Positions 51,287 to 64,000 of a DNA stretch of 64,000 nucleotides are shown one piece after another. Below the pieces are notes generated by a model. It was not told the DNA's origin. It saw nothing but the letters and a program-made list of their open reading frames with translations, and searched no databases. Each line of letters begins with the position of its first letter. The stretch's first letter is position 1. A program made the translations under genes and the position numbers. Origin of the DNA: Seriola aureovittata (lineage: Eukaryota; Chordata; Actinopteri; Carangiformes; Carangidae); contig NC_079387.1 of assembly GCF_021018895.1 (NCBI RefSeq), forward strand, positions 9,828,083-9,892,082, given 5' to 3'.

Positions 51287-52300
51287 CTCTGTTCATCGGG
51301 CTGGTGTTACCAGTGGCAGCAGTGTGGGACCTGTCCAGGCCACGCCTCCATGGGGTGTCTCAGATCTGGCGGCGCAGCTTGAGGCTGCCTCCGCAACACA
51401 GCTGACATTAATTTCAGATAATGGACGTCTCCACTGTCTAGTGTTGCTGTTGTGATTGAAACGGAGCTCCGTGGAGATTTCTTATCATGTCCGCGACCTC
51501 ACCGGGTCCCATCGCCGCTTGCAGGAACGCTCTCAGCGCTCTGTGACAGCATCTAAAAAAAGATGAGAGAACAGACGGTCAGAGGCCACATGAATCATAA
51601 ACACATCACAGCAGCGCCGCAGAAAGAGAAGCAGGTAAAACTAACAGAATACTCCAATGAAAAAGGCATTTATAGGATAATTTTTTATTCCCGGTTGATC
51701 CCGGCGCACGCCATCAGTCCACTGGCGAGGCAGGTGGCGCTGTGCCACAGCCAGCGCCCACATCACTCCATCACTGCCTCTCGGTCTGAGGAAAGTGAAT
51801 AACCCGGGAAACTCTCCCCAATGATGGCGCCCGCTCCGCCGTCGCTTTATCTCCGTCCCCCCCCCCGGACCAGACACAGGCTGGCGAATCACAGCCTCTC
51901 CGCCAGGCTGAGGGGAGGAGGAGGAGGAGCAGGGGGGAGGAGGAGGAGGTGAGAGAGGGGGAGAGGGATCAAGTCAGAGAAGGTGAAACTAAAACGTTCT
52001 CATGGGAAAAGATTAATATCCACTTCCTCTCATTCTCCCGGTCTTACCCCCCCCCCCCTTCCCTCCCCCGTCCTTTCTATACCTCCTTGTCAAACTGAGC
52101 TTGTGGATTTTTACAGATTCTCCTCAGTAATGAGCTTCTCCTTCGTTAGGCTGGACGAGCGCCGCCGTGGAACTCCGGTGTAACTTTGAGAAGCGGCGCT
52201 CTAATTGGTCGCACCGACGGACCATAAGAGGAGGAATTTAAGCTCTAAATATGGAGCACGATTAAAAAAACCTGTGCATTTGTTACGTCCTGGCGCCGTG
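51287..52300 (-). promoter_or_regulatory. Upstream region of b3galt1, UTR and promoter candidates
   Basis: The start codon lies just downstream of a possible minus-strand acceptor (GATGAACAG before AGATGCC), so the 5' UTR may include upstream non-coding exons, as in mammals. GC-rich text with CpGs occupies 51480-51870. A polypurine tract of GGAGGAGGAGG type lies at about 51908-51968 and C-runs at 51858-51867 and 52047-52056. Start sites cannot be placed. Confidence 0.3.
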
Positions 52301-52535
52301 TGCTTCCTCTATTTAAATGTCGTTTTGAATTCAAAGCCGGTGATGGATAACTAATTCACTGGGGTTTTTTTTTTTGGGGTGTTTGAAAGCCAAAATAAAT
52401 CTAATCCTTCTTTTCAAACAGACTTTTCTTTGCTACAGACATAATCTCTTTTGATGTAACAGCAGCTCTGCTCTTATTCTGGGGAGATACACTTTTCCTT
52501 TTTTTTTTCCCCCCACCATGCATAACTGATGATGA

Positions 52536-52546
<11 letters not shown>

Positions 52547-52567
<21 letters not shown>

Positions 52568-52584
52568 GAAGAAGAAGAAGAAGA
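52547..52584 (+). repeat. (GAA)n microsatellite
   Basis: About twelve GAA/AGA units follow an A-run. Long GAA tracts can form triplex DNA. Confidence 0.95.
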
Positions 52585-52757
52585 GTGCTATAGATCCTAT
52601 TAGAGATACTGAAATGTGCAAAGATGCTGCTGCTTGTGCTGTGTGTTTTAAGATGGAAGGGCTGAGATAAAAAACCGCCTCACTTTTATCAGACTCCAGT
52701 TTTTTTGTCGTGTCTTGCGGGGCGCCATGGTTCTTTTCATCAGGACTTTTCTCTCAC

Positions 52758-52758
<1 letters not shown>

Positions 52759-52792
<34 letters not shown>

Positions 52793-52814
52793 ACCACCAC
52801 CACCACCACCACCC
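52759..52814 (+). repeat. Poly-C tract followed by (CCA)n
   Basis: Some 33 cytosines in a row are followed by about seven CCA units. The proline-rich frames across it are artefacts. Such homopolymers are prone to length error in sequencing. Confidence 0.95.
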
Positions 52815-53603
52815 ACCCGATTCCACTATCTGTTCCCTCTCTTTCTGAAGCAGAGTCATCAATCTCACGGTCCAGTAGAATCCATCTCATCATGGCTGCT
52901 TTTCCACACCTCCTCCCTCTCCGTCCTCTCAATCACTCTCTGCTTCTCCACTCCAGTGGGTGCTTGATCCATCTTTATATGTCTCACTACCCCCCCGCCC
53001 CCCCCCCCCGCCTCTTTGTCCCACTCTCTATCCTCTTTGGCTTTTTTGTTGTTGTCGTCTCATTTCAAGTTTCCACAAACTTGTTTATTCTTCCTTCACC
53101 CTGCGCTACCTTTTTAGTAGTCCTCTAACTCACTACCAGCTTCTACCAGAATCACTTAATCATCATATTCACCCCCCTTCGTTCCCCTTCTTCCCGTTTG
53201 CACCTTTTCTTTTTATTTCCTCCGGAGAGGTGGGTCCATCGGTTTCAGAATATCTGATATCCTCACGAAATCCTGCGACCTAACTTCCCCCCTCGGAGCG
53301 AATTGAAAGACGGCTGTTTCGTTTCATGCTGTCGTGTCACTTTGAATTACATTAGCACTCTGTGGAAGTCCTCTGCTGAATACGTTACACTTCCAACAGA
53401 ATATCAGGGCAGGAGATCACAGCTTCTAACTGTGGTGGTGTAGACATATTGAGTAATATCACTGTTAATTTGTGGTTAGTGGACAGTAATTCAACGTGGA
53501 CAAAAACAGACCACACAGTCTCCTGATTCCTCCGTCTGCAGAGAGGTTCAAGTGCACTGATGGGAGATGTCACAACAATATCTGAATCAGCAACAGCAGT
53601 TCT

Positions 53604-53644
<41 letters not shown>

Positions 53645-56600
53645 TGTTTAAGTTTAGCTGCTCACCAAATATATGAAATAACAACAACTTATTTACTGTT
53701 TTACTCTCATATCTGTGCTTTAAACATGAAGCTACAGCTAGCAAACTGTTAGCTGCTAACTAACAGTAGCACAAACATGTTTTCTGGCGTTTGTGAATCA
53801 GTTCAGAATCGTAGAAGAAGAAGAAGATTATTACCCAACTCGGTATAAAAACATAAACAGTGCACCATGTGTCTGGATTCAACACCGATTGGTTTGTATG
53901 AATGTCAATCAATCGTTGTGTCGTGGTCACGGCTGTTGCTAACTAGCTGTGACACCTGGCAAACTGTGTGACAGAAAATAACTCCAAAAAATTCAGATTT
54001 TCTTTGTTTAATCTGATCATACATGATCAAAGTCATTGGTTTACATCCCTCATTGCTTGTGACGTCAATGCCACACAGTCGTGTGTAAGAACAGGACTTT
54101 ACTACTACTACTACTACTACTGTGACTACCTTAATGACAAGGCAGTAAAACATGGCAACCAAACAATAACTCAAAAACACTACACTGCAGTAAAAACAGG
54201 TATTATCGATGCGAGGAAAAACACAAAAGCATAATAATCACAGTTATTATTAACACCCATTCACAGGGCTTATTGCTAATCATCCACTAATCTGAACCGG
54301 TTGTCATGACAGCGCATTGACAGTCCATAGGGGGAGAGCAAGACGGAGTGAGAGAGACCGATAGGAAGCAGTGGGGGTAGAGTCTGCTGTACGCCAGCAT
54401 TAAGTGCTAAAGTGTTTTGAATGTAACTCCCCCGGGAGTCAATTTAGCAACCTCATACTGAGCGGTGCTGCGCCGGTGGCTGCTCCATTATGCCTCACGC
54501 CGATTCCAAGACTCCATATCATGATTACCTTTGTGAGGAGGACGAGACGGCTCTTAAAATACTTTGGTACAGTGATCAAACATTTATCCAGCTCTTGAGA
54601 GGTTGCCCCTGAGAGCGGGTAGAAGAAGATGAGCTTTTGTTCCTTTAAAAAAAAAAAAAAAAAAACCAACAACTACACATCGATTCTTTCTAGTGTCGAG
54701 ACAATTAATCAATCGACTGGCAGAAAATCAACAATTCATAAATGATTTACCATTTAAGTCATTTGTCAAGCAGAAAATTCCCAGCATTCACTAGTTTTAG
54801 CTGCTCAAACGTGTCGCTGTTATTGAAGTCATCACCTTGGGCTTAGTGAGAGGCAGGTTTCATTACTGTCTGATGTGTTTTCTTTTAGAAATCAGTTGGA
54901 ATAAATCAAAGGGATTGAAGCAGCAGACGCCCCGAGTTGGGAATCAATTAGCATTTCATGAAATCATAATTTCATAAATCTTTTACTTCATGTTCAAAAC
55001 CGGCGCTTACAACCTGACAATGAGGTGGACACGAGCTACTTCCTGCCGATGGAAGTGGTTAAAATGAAGAACAATTAATAAGCTTAAAATATTGATGTTA
55101 AATATTGATATCATTAAAGTTTAGCTGGAGGATTTTCCTGACGTTGATGCGAAAGAGGAGTCACTATTCTTTTTAACTAACCAAAGACACACGTCTATCA
55201 ACAGCAGATACAGAATTATTGTTCGCCAACAACAGCTGATTTAATCTTCTGCTGATCAGTGCTAAAACTTCACCTGCCTGTTTTCTATATTGTGTTTCTG
55301 GGTTAATAAAAAAGAAGCAGCTGTCACGGCTCAAAGGGAAGATCCATAGAGAGGAGATGTAAAACCCACCGAGGCCATCACAGCAGCTACAGGAGGACTT
55401 CAAAAAGGCTACGTCCTTCCAATTCCCATAATGCAACACTAGACCTCACCTGCCTCCTAAACACCCACTTACAGTCCAAGTTTTCTGCTATAAAAGTTTA
55501 GTCTCTAAGCCCCAAAAAATATGATGAAACACTTTTCACTAGCTGCTCATGCTGAGAGAATTACCAACTAATTAATCAATAGTGGAAAATAATAATAAGT
55601 GGAACATATTGTTTATTTTATTAAATTTCATTGTATTTGTTCCAAATTGATGAGTAGCTTCAAGAGCTGTGGTATAAACGCAAATCAAGTGACCACTGAA
55701 GCAAAAAGCTCAGTGGCAACAGAGGTGGGAGTCTCGTTTAATGTCGAACCAGATAATTGATTGCAGTCATTAGAGTGACCTTGCTCGGGGGGGGGGGGGA
55801 GAGGAAGTAAGAGATAAAAAAACAAAAGAAAGGCTGCACCATGTGCTTCTGCAGGGCGGTTTAATAGACTGTAATGTCTACCGTCTTCAGAGTTACGCGT
55901 GTGAGCGACGAGCTCAGAGGGCAAACACGTCAGGAGGTAAATAAATCATATTCTCGGCTCTGGGGTGACATCGTACAGTCACGCCGCCTGCTCCAGTATT
56001 ACAGATTCTGTGATTGGCAGGGGGAAGAACAGGAAGCGGCCTCTCCGTCTCTTGACAGCTGATTTAAGCGAAGCTGTCATCGTGTTTGGTGTTGAGAAGA
56101 TCCTTTACATCGCAGCGTTATGGTGCGGTAATAGCATCTGAACGCGAGGCATGACCCGTGAATATCCTTCAGCAGCAGCAACAAAGAGAATCAAGAGGAT
56201 AATGTTTGATGGTGGAGAAGAAAATGGACCAAAGGACAAAACACACTGTCGTCATGGCGTCCAGCTAAGCCACGCCCCCTCTGTGTGTAGTAGCCTACGC
56301 AGCGTTCAGGTGAAAGTGACCTTCCTGAATTCGTCAACAAAAACAGATAAGATGCGCACGACCAGCTCCGTCAAAAACATCCATAAGGTTTTTACCGGCT
56401 CCATCAGTGTTTTTTTACTGGCTCCGTCAGTGTCATTCATGCAGCCGATCCCAGTGGCTGAATTTCTGTCCCAGTGTGACTGTGGAGCCAGTACTGGTCG
56501 AGCTTTACTGAGGTGGAGAACCCCGCGGCCGGCTGTTCTCCACCGCGATCTGTAGGTGACTTGATGGTTCTTTATGTTACATGTCTGTTTTCAATAGTGA

Positions 56601-58500
56601 CGGTTACAGTAGCGTGATAACGTTCGCTAACTTGCTCTTACCTATATTATAAATGTGTTGTATGAACGTTGTGATACTGGAGGGTGTCAGGATCTGAACA
56701 GAGCTTTTCTTCATGAATCTAAAAGTATCTGATTTAGAAATTTAAACATATCAAAACGCTGGAGCGAAACCTCTCGCTGATGCTGACGTGCGCTCTCTCC
56801 CTAGTCCAGAATTCAACACCGTATCTCAAGCTGTTGAATATGTGATAAGCTCAACAGGAGGTTTATAACTGTCAGATACATAGGAAAAAAAAAAAAAAAC
56901 TGTCTTCTGTTCAGCGTTTGATCCTCTTTTCCTCCAATCTTCTGCCAACTCTAAAACCCATTATGTCGGCCTCTAAACATTCAAAAGGGGAATTAATGTG
57001 TGAGGAATTAAATGGCAATGGCCAAATTGGTTCGTATCCTACCTAATAACAAAGGAGCACAATTGACATGTCAGGGCTGGACGGCTCCCAGTGAGGCACC
57101 AGCTATGCTTTTGTTTCCTGGATAATAAAAGACTCAATGATTGTTGTGGTGCAGCACAGCCGTATAGTCAGTATTACAGGCCACAGGCTGGACACTCTGG
57201 GCTTAGTGCAAAACCTCTGAATGCAAAGCAGCTTAGGAGTGACAGAGGAAATAGGATATCAATAGCAGCCAACAGATTTGGCGGCTCTACAGAAGCCTGA
57301 TGCTCCATCCCCACTTCAGTGCTGACTTGAGCCCAAACTGTTCTGGGGCATATCAGTCCGCAGCCAAGCAGTGCTTGCAGAAAATTCAGTGTTTGTTTTA
57401 ATTCGCTAAAGCTTGCCTCAAAGGACAAAGTGAATCTGAAAGTTAGAACTTGTTTAAAGCCAGTTTAGTTTCCTGAACTTGAAAACAATACTCCATTAGT
57501 AGGGAGCTGCGACTCCCACCCATCTGGTGCGTTAGATCACGCTGAGATTTATGTACAAACGCTGGGTGAGCAGGAAGAAAGACAAGAGGTGCGGTGCAGA
57601 GACACAGCTGCATGGCATCATTACACAATCAGTGTTTTCTCAAGACACACGAGCATCCGGACGAGCGCAGGTGCGTTGGCTTCGTTTTCGTTTTGTCGTG
57701 GACCTCAATGAGAAACCTTCAGCCGGCGCCCCCGCCCTGGCCAGACCTGCGCTCTCGATGCTCAGCCGCCTCATAAATTGGAAATGACAACTTGATTCAT
57801 GCAGGTAATACATTTCACTGTCCGACTGGGTGATATTGCTGTTATGCAATATTCAAGCTCGGTGCTGCACCGGAGGTAAGTGAGGGGGACGACACTCAGA
57901 GAAGAAGCTGGAATTATGGTTATTCTACTGAGGCTGCCAAAATCAAACGTAATGTGATACCAGCTGGTGAAGACAAATGCTTCAACACCACTGGGGTGTT
58001 TCTGCTGAGGTGCTCCTGGAGGGAGGTAAAGGTAAAAGCAGTTTAGGATTGATACGTGAGAATGAAGTGGTAATAACCTTCGCAGATCCGGCTGTAGAGG
58101 TCAGAGTTTTATAGCAGTGATGAAATGTATCAGCTGTAGTCACAAGAGAGCCCAGGCACCTGGGGCAAGGCGGTGTTCGCTTTTCTAAACTTTTACATTA
58201 TCCAGGGCACAGTTTTGCTGAGCACACACTCTCAGCACTTCAGCAGTACACTGCCTCACACGCTCGTACTCTCACACACCTGAGAGCTGCCTGACTGTCA
58301 GACACTGAGCATCTGCAGTGGAAAGATTCGACGGTTAGCGCTCACAGACTGCTGGCACTATGAAACAGTGTCCTGCATCTGTAGGCGATGATGTCACAAT
58401 CAGGATTCACCATCCGAATCACGAGACACCCACAGATGTAGTCTGCTCTCGACACAGCTGAACACACCCTTCAGGTCCTACATGCAAAGCAGGATTTATG
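52815..58500. other. Gene-free interval upstream of b3galt1
   Basis: No exon or RNA gene is supported. It contains a CA run at about 53611-53640, (ACT)n near 54100-54121, a poly-A near 54647-54664, a G-run near 55787-55799, and short GCTCCRTCAGTG-type repeats near 56366-56432. The block 57060-57450 is free of simple repeats and could be conserved non-coding DNA. Short frames throughout have no recognisable motif. Confidence 0.5.
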
Positions 58501-58519
58501 CTTTCACAGATTTATCTCC

Positions 58520-58911
58520 ATTACTTTCAAGCAGTTCAGCACGACCTGCAGAGTACCACAGGGATCAATACTTGGCCCCCTTTAATTATATCTATATGCT
58601 TCTGTAAAGCCAGATTCTTCCAAAACAACAGCATTAATTAGCACAGTATGCAGATGACTGTGGTCCCATTCTATTTATTTTACTGTTCTTGATTTGATTT
58701 TATTGCATTTGGGGTATTTTATTCTATTTTATTCACAATATATTTACTTAGATTTTAAAATCTAATTACTGATCATTTGTCCCTGCTTTGGTTTATTTAT
58801 TATTTGAACCCATTTTAATGTTTTTTCATTCTGTTTTGCTTATTTTATGCTATTTCTAAAGCGCTTTAAATTAATTGTGTTTAATGTGATATATAAATAA
58901 ACTTCCTTGTG
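58520..58911 (+). pseudogene. Decayed LINE reverse-transcriptase fragment with 3' tail
   Basis: The frame at 58547-58579 reads CRVPQGSILGP, the diagnostic motif of non-LTR retrotransposon reverse transcriptases. A TAA stop follows at 58583. The catalytic YADD follows at 58647-58658 in a different frame, so at least one frameshift is present. The sequence then runs into an AT-rich 3' region ending TAAAGCGCTTTAAATTAATTGTG and GATATATAAATAAAC, typical of L2/Rex-type tails. The element is truncated at its 5' end and cannot be functional. Confidence 0.8.
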
Positions 58912-59539
58912 TTTTTTTTTTTTTTTTGGTTGTTATGATTATTTTTTGAATAATCACAAAAATAACCAATTGTTCCATGCACTGCAAAGCAAACTGAAGC
59001 CTTGTCCAACAGAGTGTTAAACTTTATATCCAAAGTCATAACAAAGGGTCTAATGATCAAATATAATAGTCCATTTGTTTTACTTCAGGTGACCGCCTCC
59101 AGAGTGATAACACAACTGACGGAGCCTCAAACTGTCAGACTGCTCCGGTCAGATCTGAAACCAGCCACAAAACGGTTTCGACAGAAAACAGCTCAGCAAG
59201 AAAAATAATATTACAGGTTTTAAAACGATGTTTCCTCTCGGGGCTGCTGTTCACAGCAGGTCATTTTCCACTTGCGAGAAAGCAAATCCATCGGCCCCAC
59301 TGGACTTTATCGACACAAATCAACCAGAACCAACATAAAAAAAGTATTAAAGTACAGAACTTTAAAGCTGAATAAGCAAATTTGTAAGTGGTAGTGAGGA
59401 GTGGTTTAAAACTTATATTGAATATCAACACCCACGATGATGCGAGAAGATATTGGCAGCCTCTGCAGTACGGTACAGCATCCCCTGTGCTGCCTTTTCT
59501 GAGTGTGTTTTGATGAGTTTCGGTGAGTTTCTGCAGTGA

Positions 59540-59940
59540 ACTGGTTTATTTAAACACACAAGACGTAGGGAATCGGTAAAAGAAATCCAAACTGGGGAGG
59601 TGAGGCAAAATAAGATCCATTAACAGAAGTCCAAACTCAATACAATCCAGTAACAGAACAAAACACACCAGGGAACCAAACTGGCACACAGGAGTACAAC
59701 AGAGAGACTGACACAGACAGAGGGGAAGACAGAGACTAACGAGGGAGGGAAGGGTAATAAATCACAGGTGAAACACATCAGGGCGGGGCAGACAATCACG
59801 AAGAGGGAAACAGGACAAAGACAGGAAGTAAAACAAACACCAAATACACACAAGATAAATAATTTCAAAGTAAAACAAAAATCAAACTCCAAAGAAAGTG
59901 GCCAAACTCAGAAATATATAAAGGGGCAGATCATGACAGC
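59540..59940 (-). repeat. LTR-like or retroposon repeat on the minus strand
   Basis: Read on the minus strand the block opens with TGTCATGATCTGCCCCTTTA and TATATATTTC. It is pyrimidine-rich with words such as ACTTCCTGTCTTTGTCC, and closes with TTTAAATAAACCAGTTCAC. A TATA-like start and AATAAA end resemble an LTR, and the wording matches a widespread fish repeat from memory. No internal genes flank it. Class uncertain. Confidence 0.4.
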
Positions 59941-60062
59941 TTTAGTTTGAAAACGGAGAGCTCATCAGCCGAGACTACCGGTGGAGAGCGCAGCATGAAT
60001 AACCGATTACAAGCGTCACTGACCTTGTTGTCTTTCCTGTTTACACCGTTTCCAGTGAACGG

Positions 60063-60064
<2 letters not shown>

Positions 60065-60098
<34 letters not shown>
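60065..60098 (+). repeat. (GT)n microsatellite
   Basis: An uninterrupted GT run of about 34 bases. Confidence 0.95.
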
Positions 60099-62030
60099 TT
60101 TCAGGGGTGTTCAATGTTTATTTCATACATTTCACTTCACTCGTGATTTCTACACCTGACAGCAGAATGAAATCTGTACAAACAAGGATTTAAAGTGATG
60201 CGTTCAGTGTGAATGTGTGAAATCAAAGTCTTTATATTCAGATGTACCTGCACCTGTAAATCACCTGTCTCAGGAGATGCAGAGGAAGCTTTCTGTAAGA
60301 GTGAAAAACAAACTGAGAGGACGATCAATATAGAAGTAGCCCGCAGTGCCAGTGTATACACATCATGTAGCAGCAACCGTTCAACCCCCCCCCTTCTATT
60401 CTTCCTGTGCTCTCTCTTTCACTTGAACACTGACCTTAAACCTGCAAAAGTGTCCACAAGCATCTTCCAACACTGAAATCAGCAGCTGTGAGTCTGTGAT
60501 GAGCGTCTCTCTTATTGATCCTCTCTGCTGTTTCTTTGTAATTTCAATTTCCTTTTTTTGTCACGTCCATCAGCGAAAACATCCCGAAGACGAAAGAACG
60601 TCCATCAAGATGTGAAAAACCGCACGCACGATTCCTTCGGGGAGCCGCCACATTCAAATCAACACCTCTGAGTGATCACTTTTCTCCCATCATGCTCCTC
60701 TGTCCGTACGGTAGCAGTTTCTATGGGAACAAAAATGACCCAATCTGGCAGGCATGTGAATCACGTTATTCTCGTGAAGTGTTTCACAAACGCCAGTCAG
60801 ACAGAGTGGGCCCTTCAGCTCGTGATGGATGAGACCGGAATTGAGATGAGTTGATGCTCCCCTCTGAACACGATGGGTAATTTCCACAGCACTTAGCTAA
60901 TAATATTAGATCACGTTTAAGCACAGCCTCCTCTCTACTTTGAGGATAATGAGCGATATTTCTCCAAAAACGTAGCTGGAAGTTATTTCACTCAACATAC
61001 CTGCAGAACAACACGAGAGCTCGTGTTCTGTCCGTCATGTGCAACATAATGTGATGGCAGGTGTTGATGGGGCCCTGTGAGGGGGGCTCCCTGAGGGCTG
61101 ACAAACTTTACTCCCACAGCAATGTCCTAAATTTGCCTCCTTTCCCATTTAAACAACCGATGGACATTTTGCAATGACGCCTCAGTCGGAAACCCCCCTG
61201 AAAAGGGCCCCACGTCATCCCCGGATGATTTGCAACGACAAGGAGCAGAAAGATTTCTTTACATCTAAAGATAATGATATGAAAAATAAACTGACAGTCA
61301 CTCTCTGGTCTTAAACTCTTAATGTTATTTATTAAAGTTTTTACTCTTCTTTATATTTATATTGAAACTAATTTCCTTGTATGTATTTATACATTTACAC
61401 ATTTATATAAGTGCATAACTACTTCATTTAATTTAATGGACAGATCTATATTAATACTGGAATCTGACAGATCTTACAGCAGCTGTCACAGAAGATGGAG
61501 CAGCGGCTTGTAGCGTTCACTCCTCCGTGATCAATACTTCCATCATAAACATACTGTGCATCAGATTTAGTTAGAATCAGTTTGAGAAGTTTTATAAGTC
61601 GTCAAATTGTTTTCTACTGCAAATCTGGATCTGATTCATCCACTCTCTCCACAGCTCCATGAGTCATGTGACGTGTCCTCTTTTGGACCTGCTCTTGTTG
61701 TAACTCTCATCTAAGGATAAGGACTCTGTTTATTACCTGTCACCACGGCAACTCATAGCCGACTACCACGAAATCACTGTCTACTGGCAACTGACAAACA
61801 CAAGTCCACCTCCTCTCCTCCTGGCCACGGAAAGCATTCATCTACTGACACTCACGAAAATACACAACCTGCAGGAAAGTATGAAACCCCCCCCCCCCAC
61901 ACCTCAGCACCCTGCTCTCAGCGGGTGACAGATAGCGTTGAGGCTCTGCGACATTAAAAGGCCATATGCTCAGCAGAGAAGTTGCTGCACTACAGGCATC
62001 AATTAGCACCAACACACATCTGCTCACACA
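60099..62030. other. Gene-free interval
   Basis: No supported gene. The part 60660-60960 has even composition and few simple repeats, so it may hold conserved non-coding DNA. The remainder is AT-rich with a C-run near 61889-61898. Confidence 0.45.
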
Positions 62031-62032
62031 CA

Positions 62033-63335
<1,303 letters not shown>

Positions 63336-64000
63336 ACAGCCGCCATCTTGGCTACGTAGCAGAAGGGGAGGGGCCAGTGAGTATATTGTGACCAATTAAG
63401 TGGTGCAATTAAATTCAGTGTGATCTGTTGCTCAAGGATTTGTCGCCTTCTTCTTCTTCTTCTTCTCTCGTGTCTGAATTAATCACGACGTCGTCTTTTA
63501 ATTCTTTGAGACATTTGTCGAACGTCTTCTGGCATTCTGCTTTCATTAGAAAGACGTTTGCACTTTTAACTTTTAAATAAAATACCATTCGCTTTTGTTG
63601 CTTATATAATTCATGTAACTTGTACTATTAACAAATTGTTGGGAACCAGTTCCACTGAGTGTTAAATACAAGGTTGTCATGACATCTACATGCTCCATGG
63701 TGAGATGGAAATCCTAAAAATAAAAATAATAATCCAGATAGATGTCAGCCAGTGGATGTAAAGAGACAGTATAAATATTAATAGAAACACGCTCCCCTCT
63801 CTCTCCCCACACACACACACACACTTCTCTATCCTGTAAAAATCACAGCAGGCACTTTAGCTGGTTTGATGTGTGTGGATGGCGTGATAACCCGCGGTCA
63901 GCTTCCTCGGGCCCCTCGGAGGTGAAGCTGCTATCTGCAGCCAGCAGGAGGTCCGGTCGGACGCCACGCTGCTCATTGTGCCCCCGGTAAATAAATGATT
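63336..64000. other. Right edge, no gene seen
   Basis: Holds a (CTT)n run near 63448-63466, a short CA run near 63809-63825 and otherwise unremarkable text. The last 150 bases are GC-richer, but no exon could be supported. Confidence 0.5.

Noticed and set aside
50831..51382. Long + strand frame opposite b3galt1
   Set aside because: It is the antisense shadow of a GC-rich, fully conserved b3galt1 coding exon and has no known domain.

Overview
The window is vertebrate nuclear DNA, almost certainly from a ray-finned (teleost) fish. Genes are split into many short exons with GT-AG introns. (CA)n, poly-C and GAA microsatellites are very dense, and several dispersed repeats are of types I know from teleost genomes. 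The closest protein matches from memory are vertebrate proteins. There is no prokaryotic, organellar or viral gene content. The species is unknown; compact introns suggest a percomorph, which is inference.

Four protein-coding genes can be supported. (1) atp5f1b, + strand, 2272-5686, 10 coding exons, 517 aa: mitochondrial F1 ATP synthase beta subunit, with NRF1-like motifs in its promoter. (2) A short-chain dehydrogenase of the SDR9C family, best read as dhrs9-like, - strand, 9898-11688, 4 coding exons, 319 aa. (3) abcb11, the bile salt export pump, + strand, 17026-30961, modelled here as 28 coding exons and 1358 aa. (4) b3galt1, a Golgi beta-1,3-galactosyltransferase, - strand, 50300-51286, a single coding exon of 328 aa. 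The exon models close in frame across every junction and reach the expected family lengths.

Layout: 1-2150 is repeat-bearing intergenic DNA; 2.15-5.9 kb is atp5f1b; 5.9-9.9 kb is intergenic with an orphan promoter-like island near 7.1-7.8 kb; 9.9-13.3 kb is the SDR gene. 13.5-16 kb is a repeat-filled interval between the divergent SDR and abcb11 genes; 16.5-31 kb is abcb11. 31-49.5 kb is a gene-free interval with transposon remnants and patches that look like conserved non-coding DNA. 49.5-52 kb is b3galt1 with its UTR and promoter; 52-64 kb is gene-free, with a dead LINE at 58.5 kb and a very dense CA-repeat cluster at 62.4-63.3 kb.

The genes do not form an operon or a shared pathway. Their linkage is informative, however: ABCB11, DHRS9 and B3GALT1 lie together on human 2q24-q31, whereas ATP5F1B is on human 12q13 beside the related HSD17B6/RDH16/SDR9C7 genes. 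I found no new multi-gene system. The points most worth a second look are nuclear-receptor half-site arrays in abcb11 (an IR-1 upstream, a triple DR-1 in an intron, a repeat-borne DR-1 series in another intron), splice sites of abcb11 built from microsatellites, an in-frame alternative 3' splice site in its linker, and the mixed-paralogon synteny.
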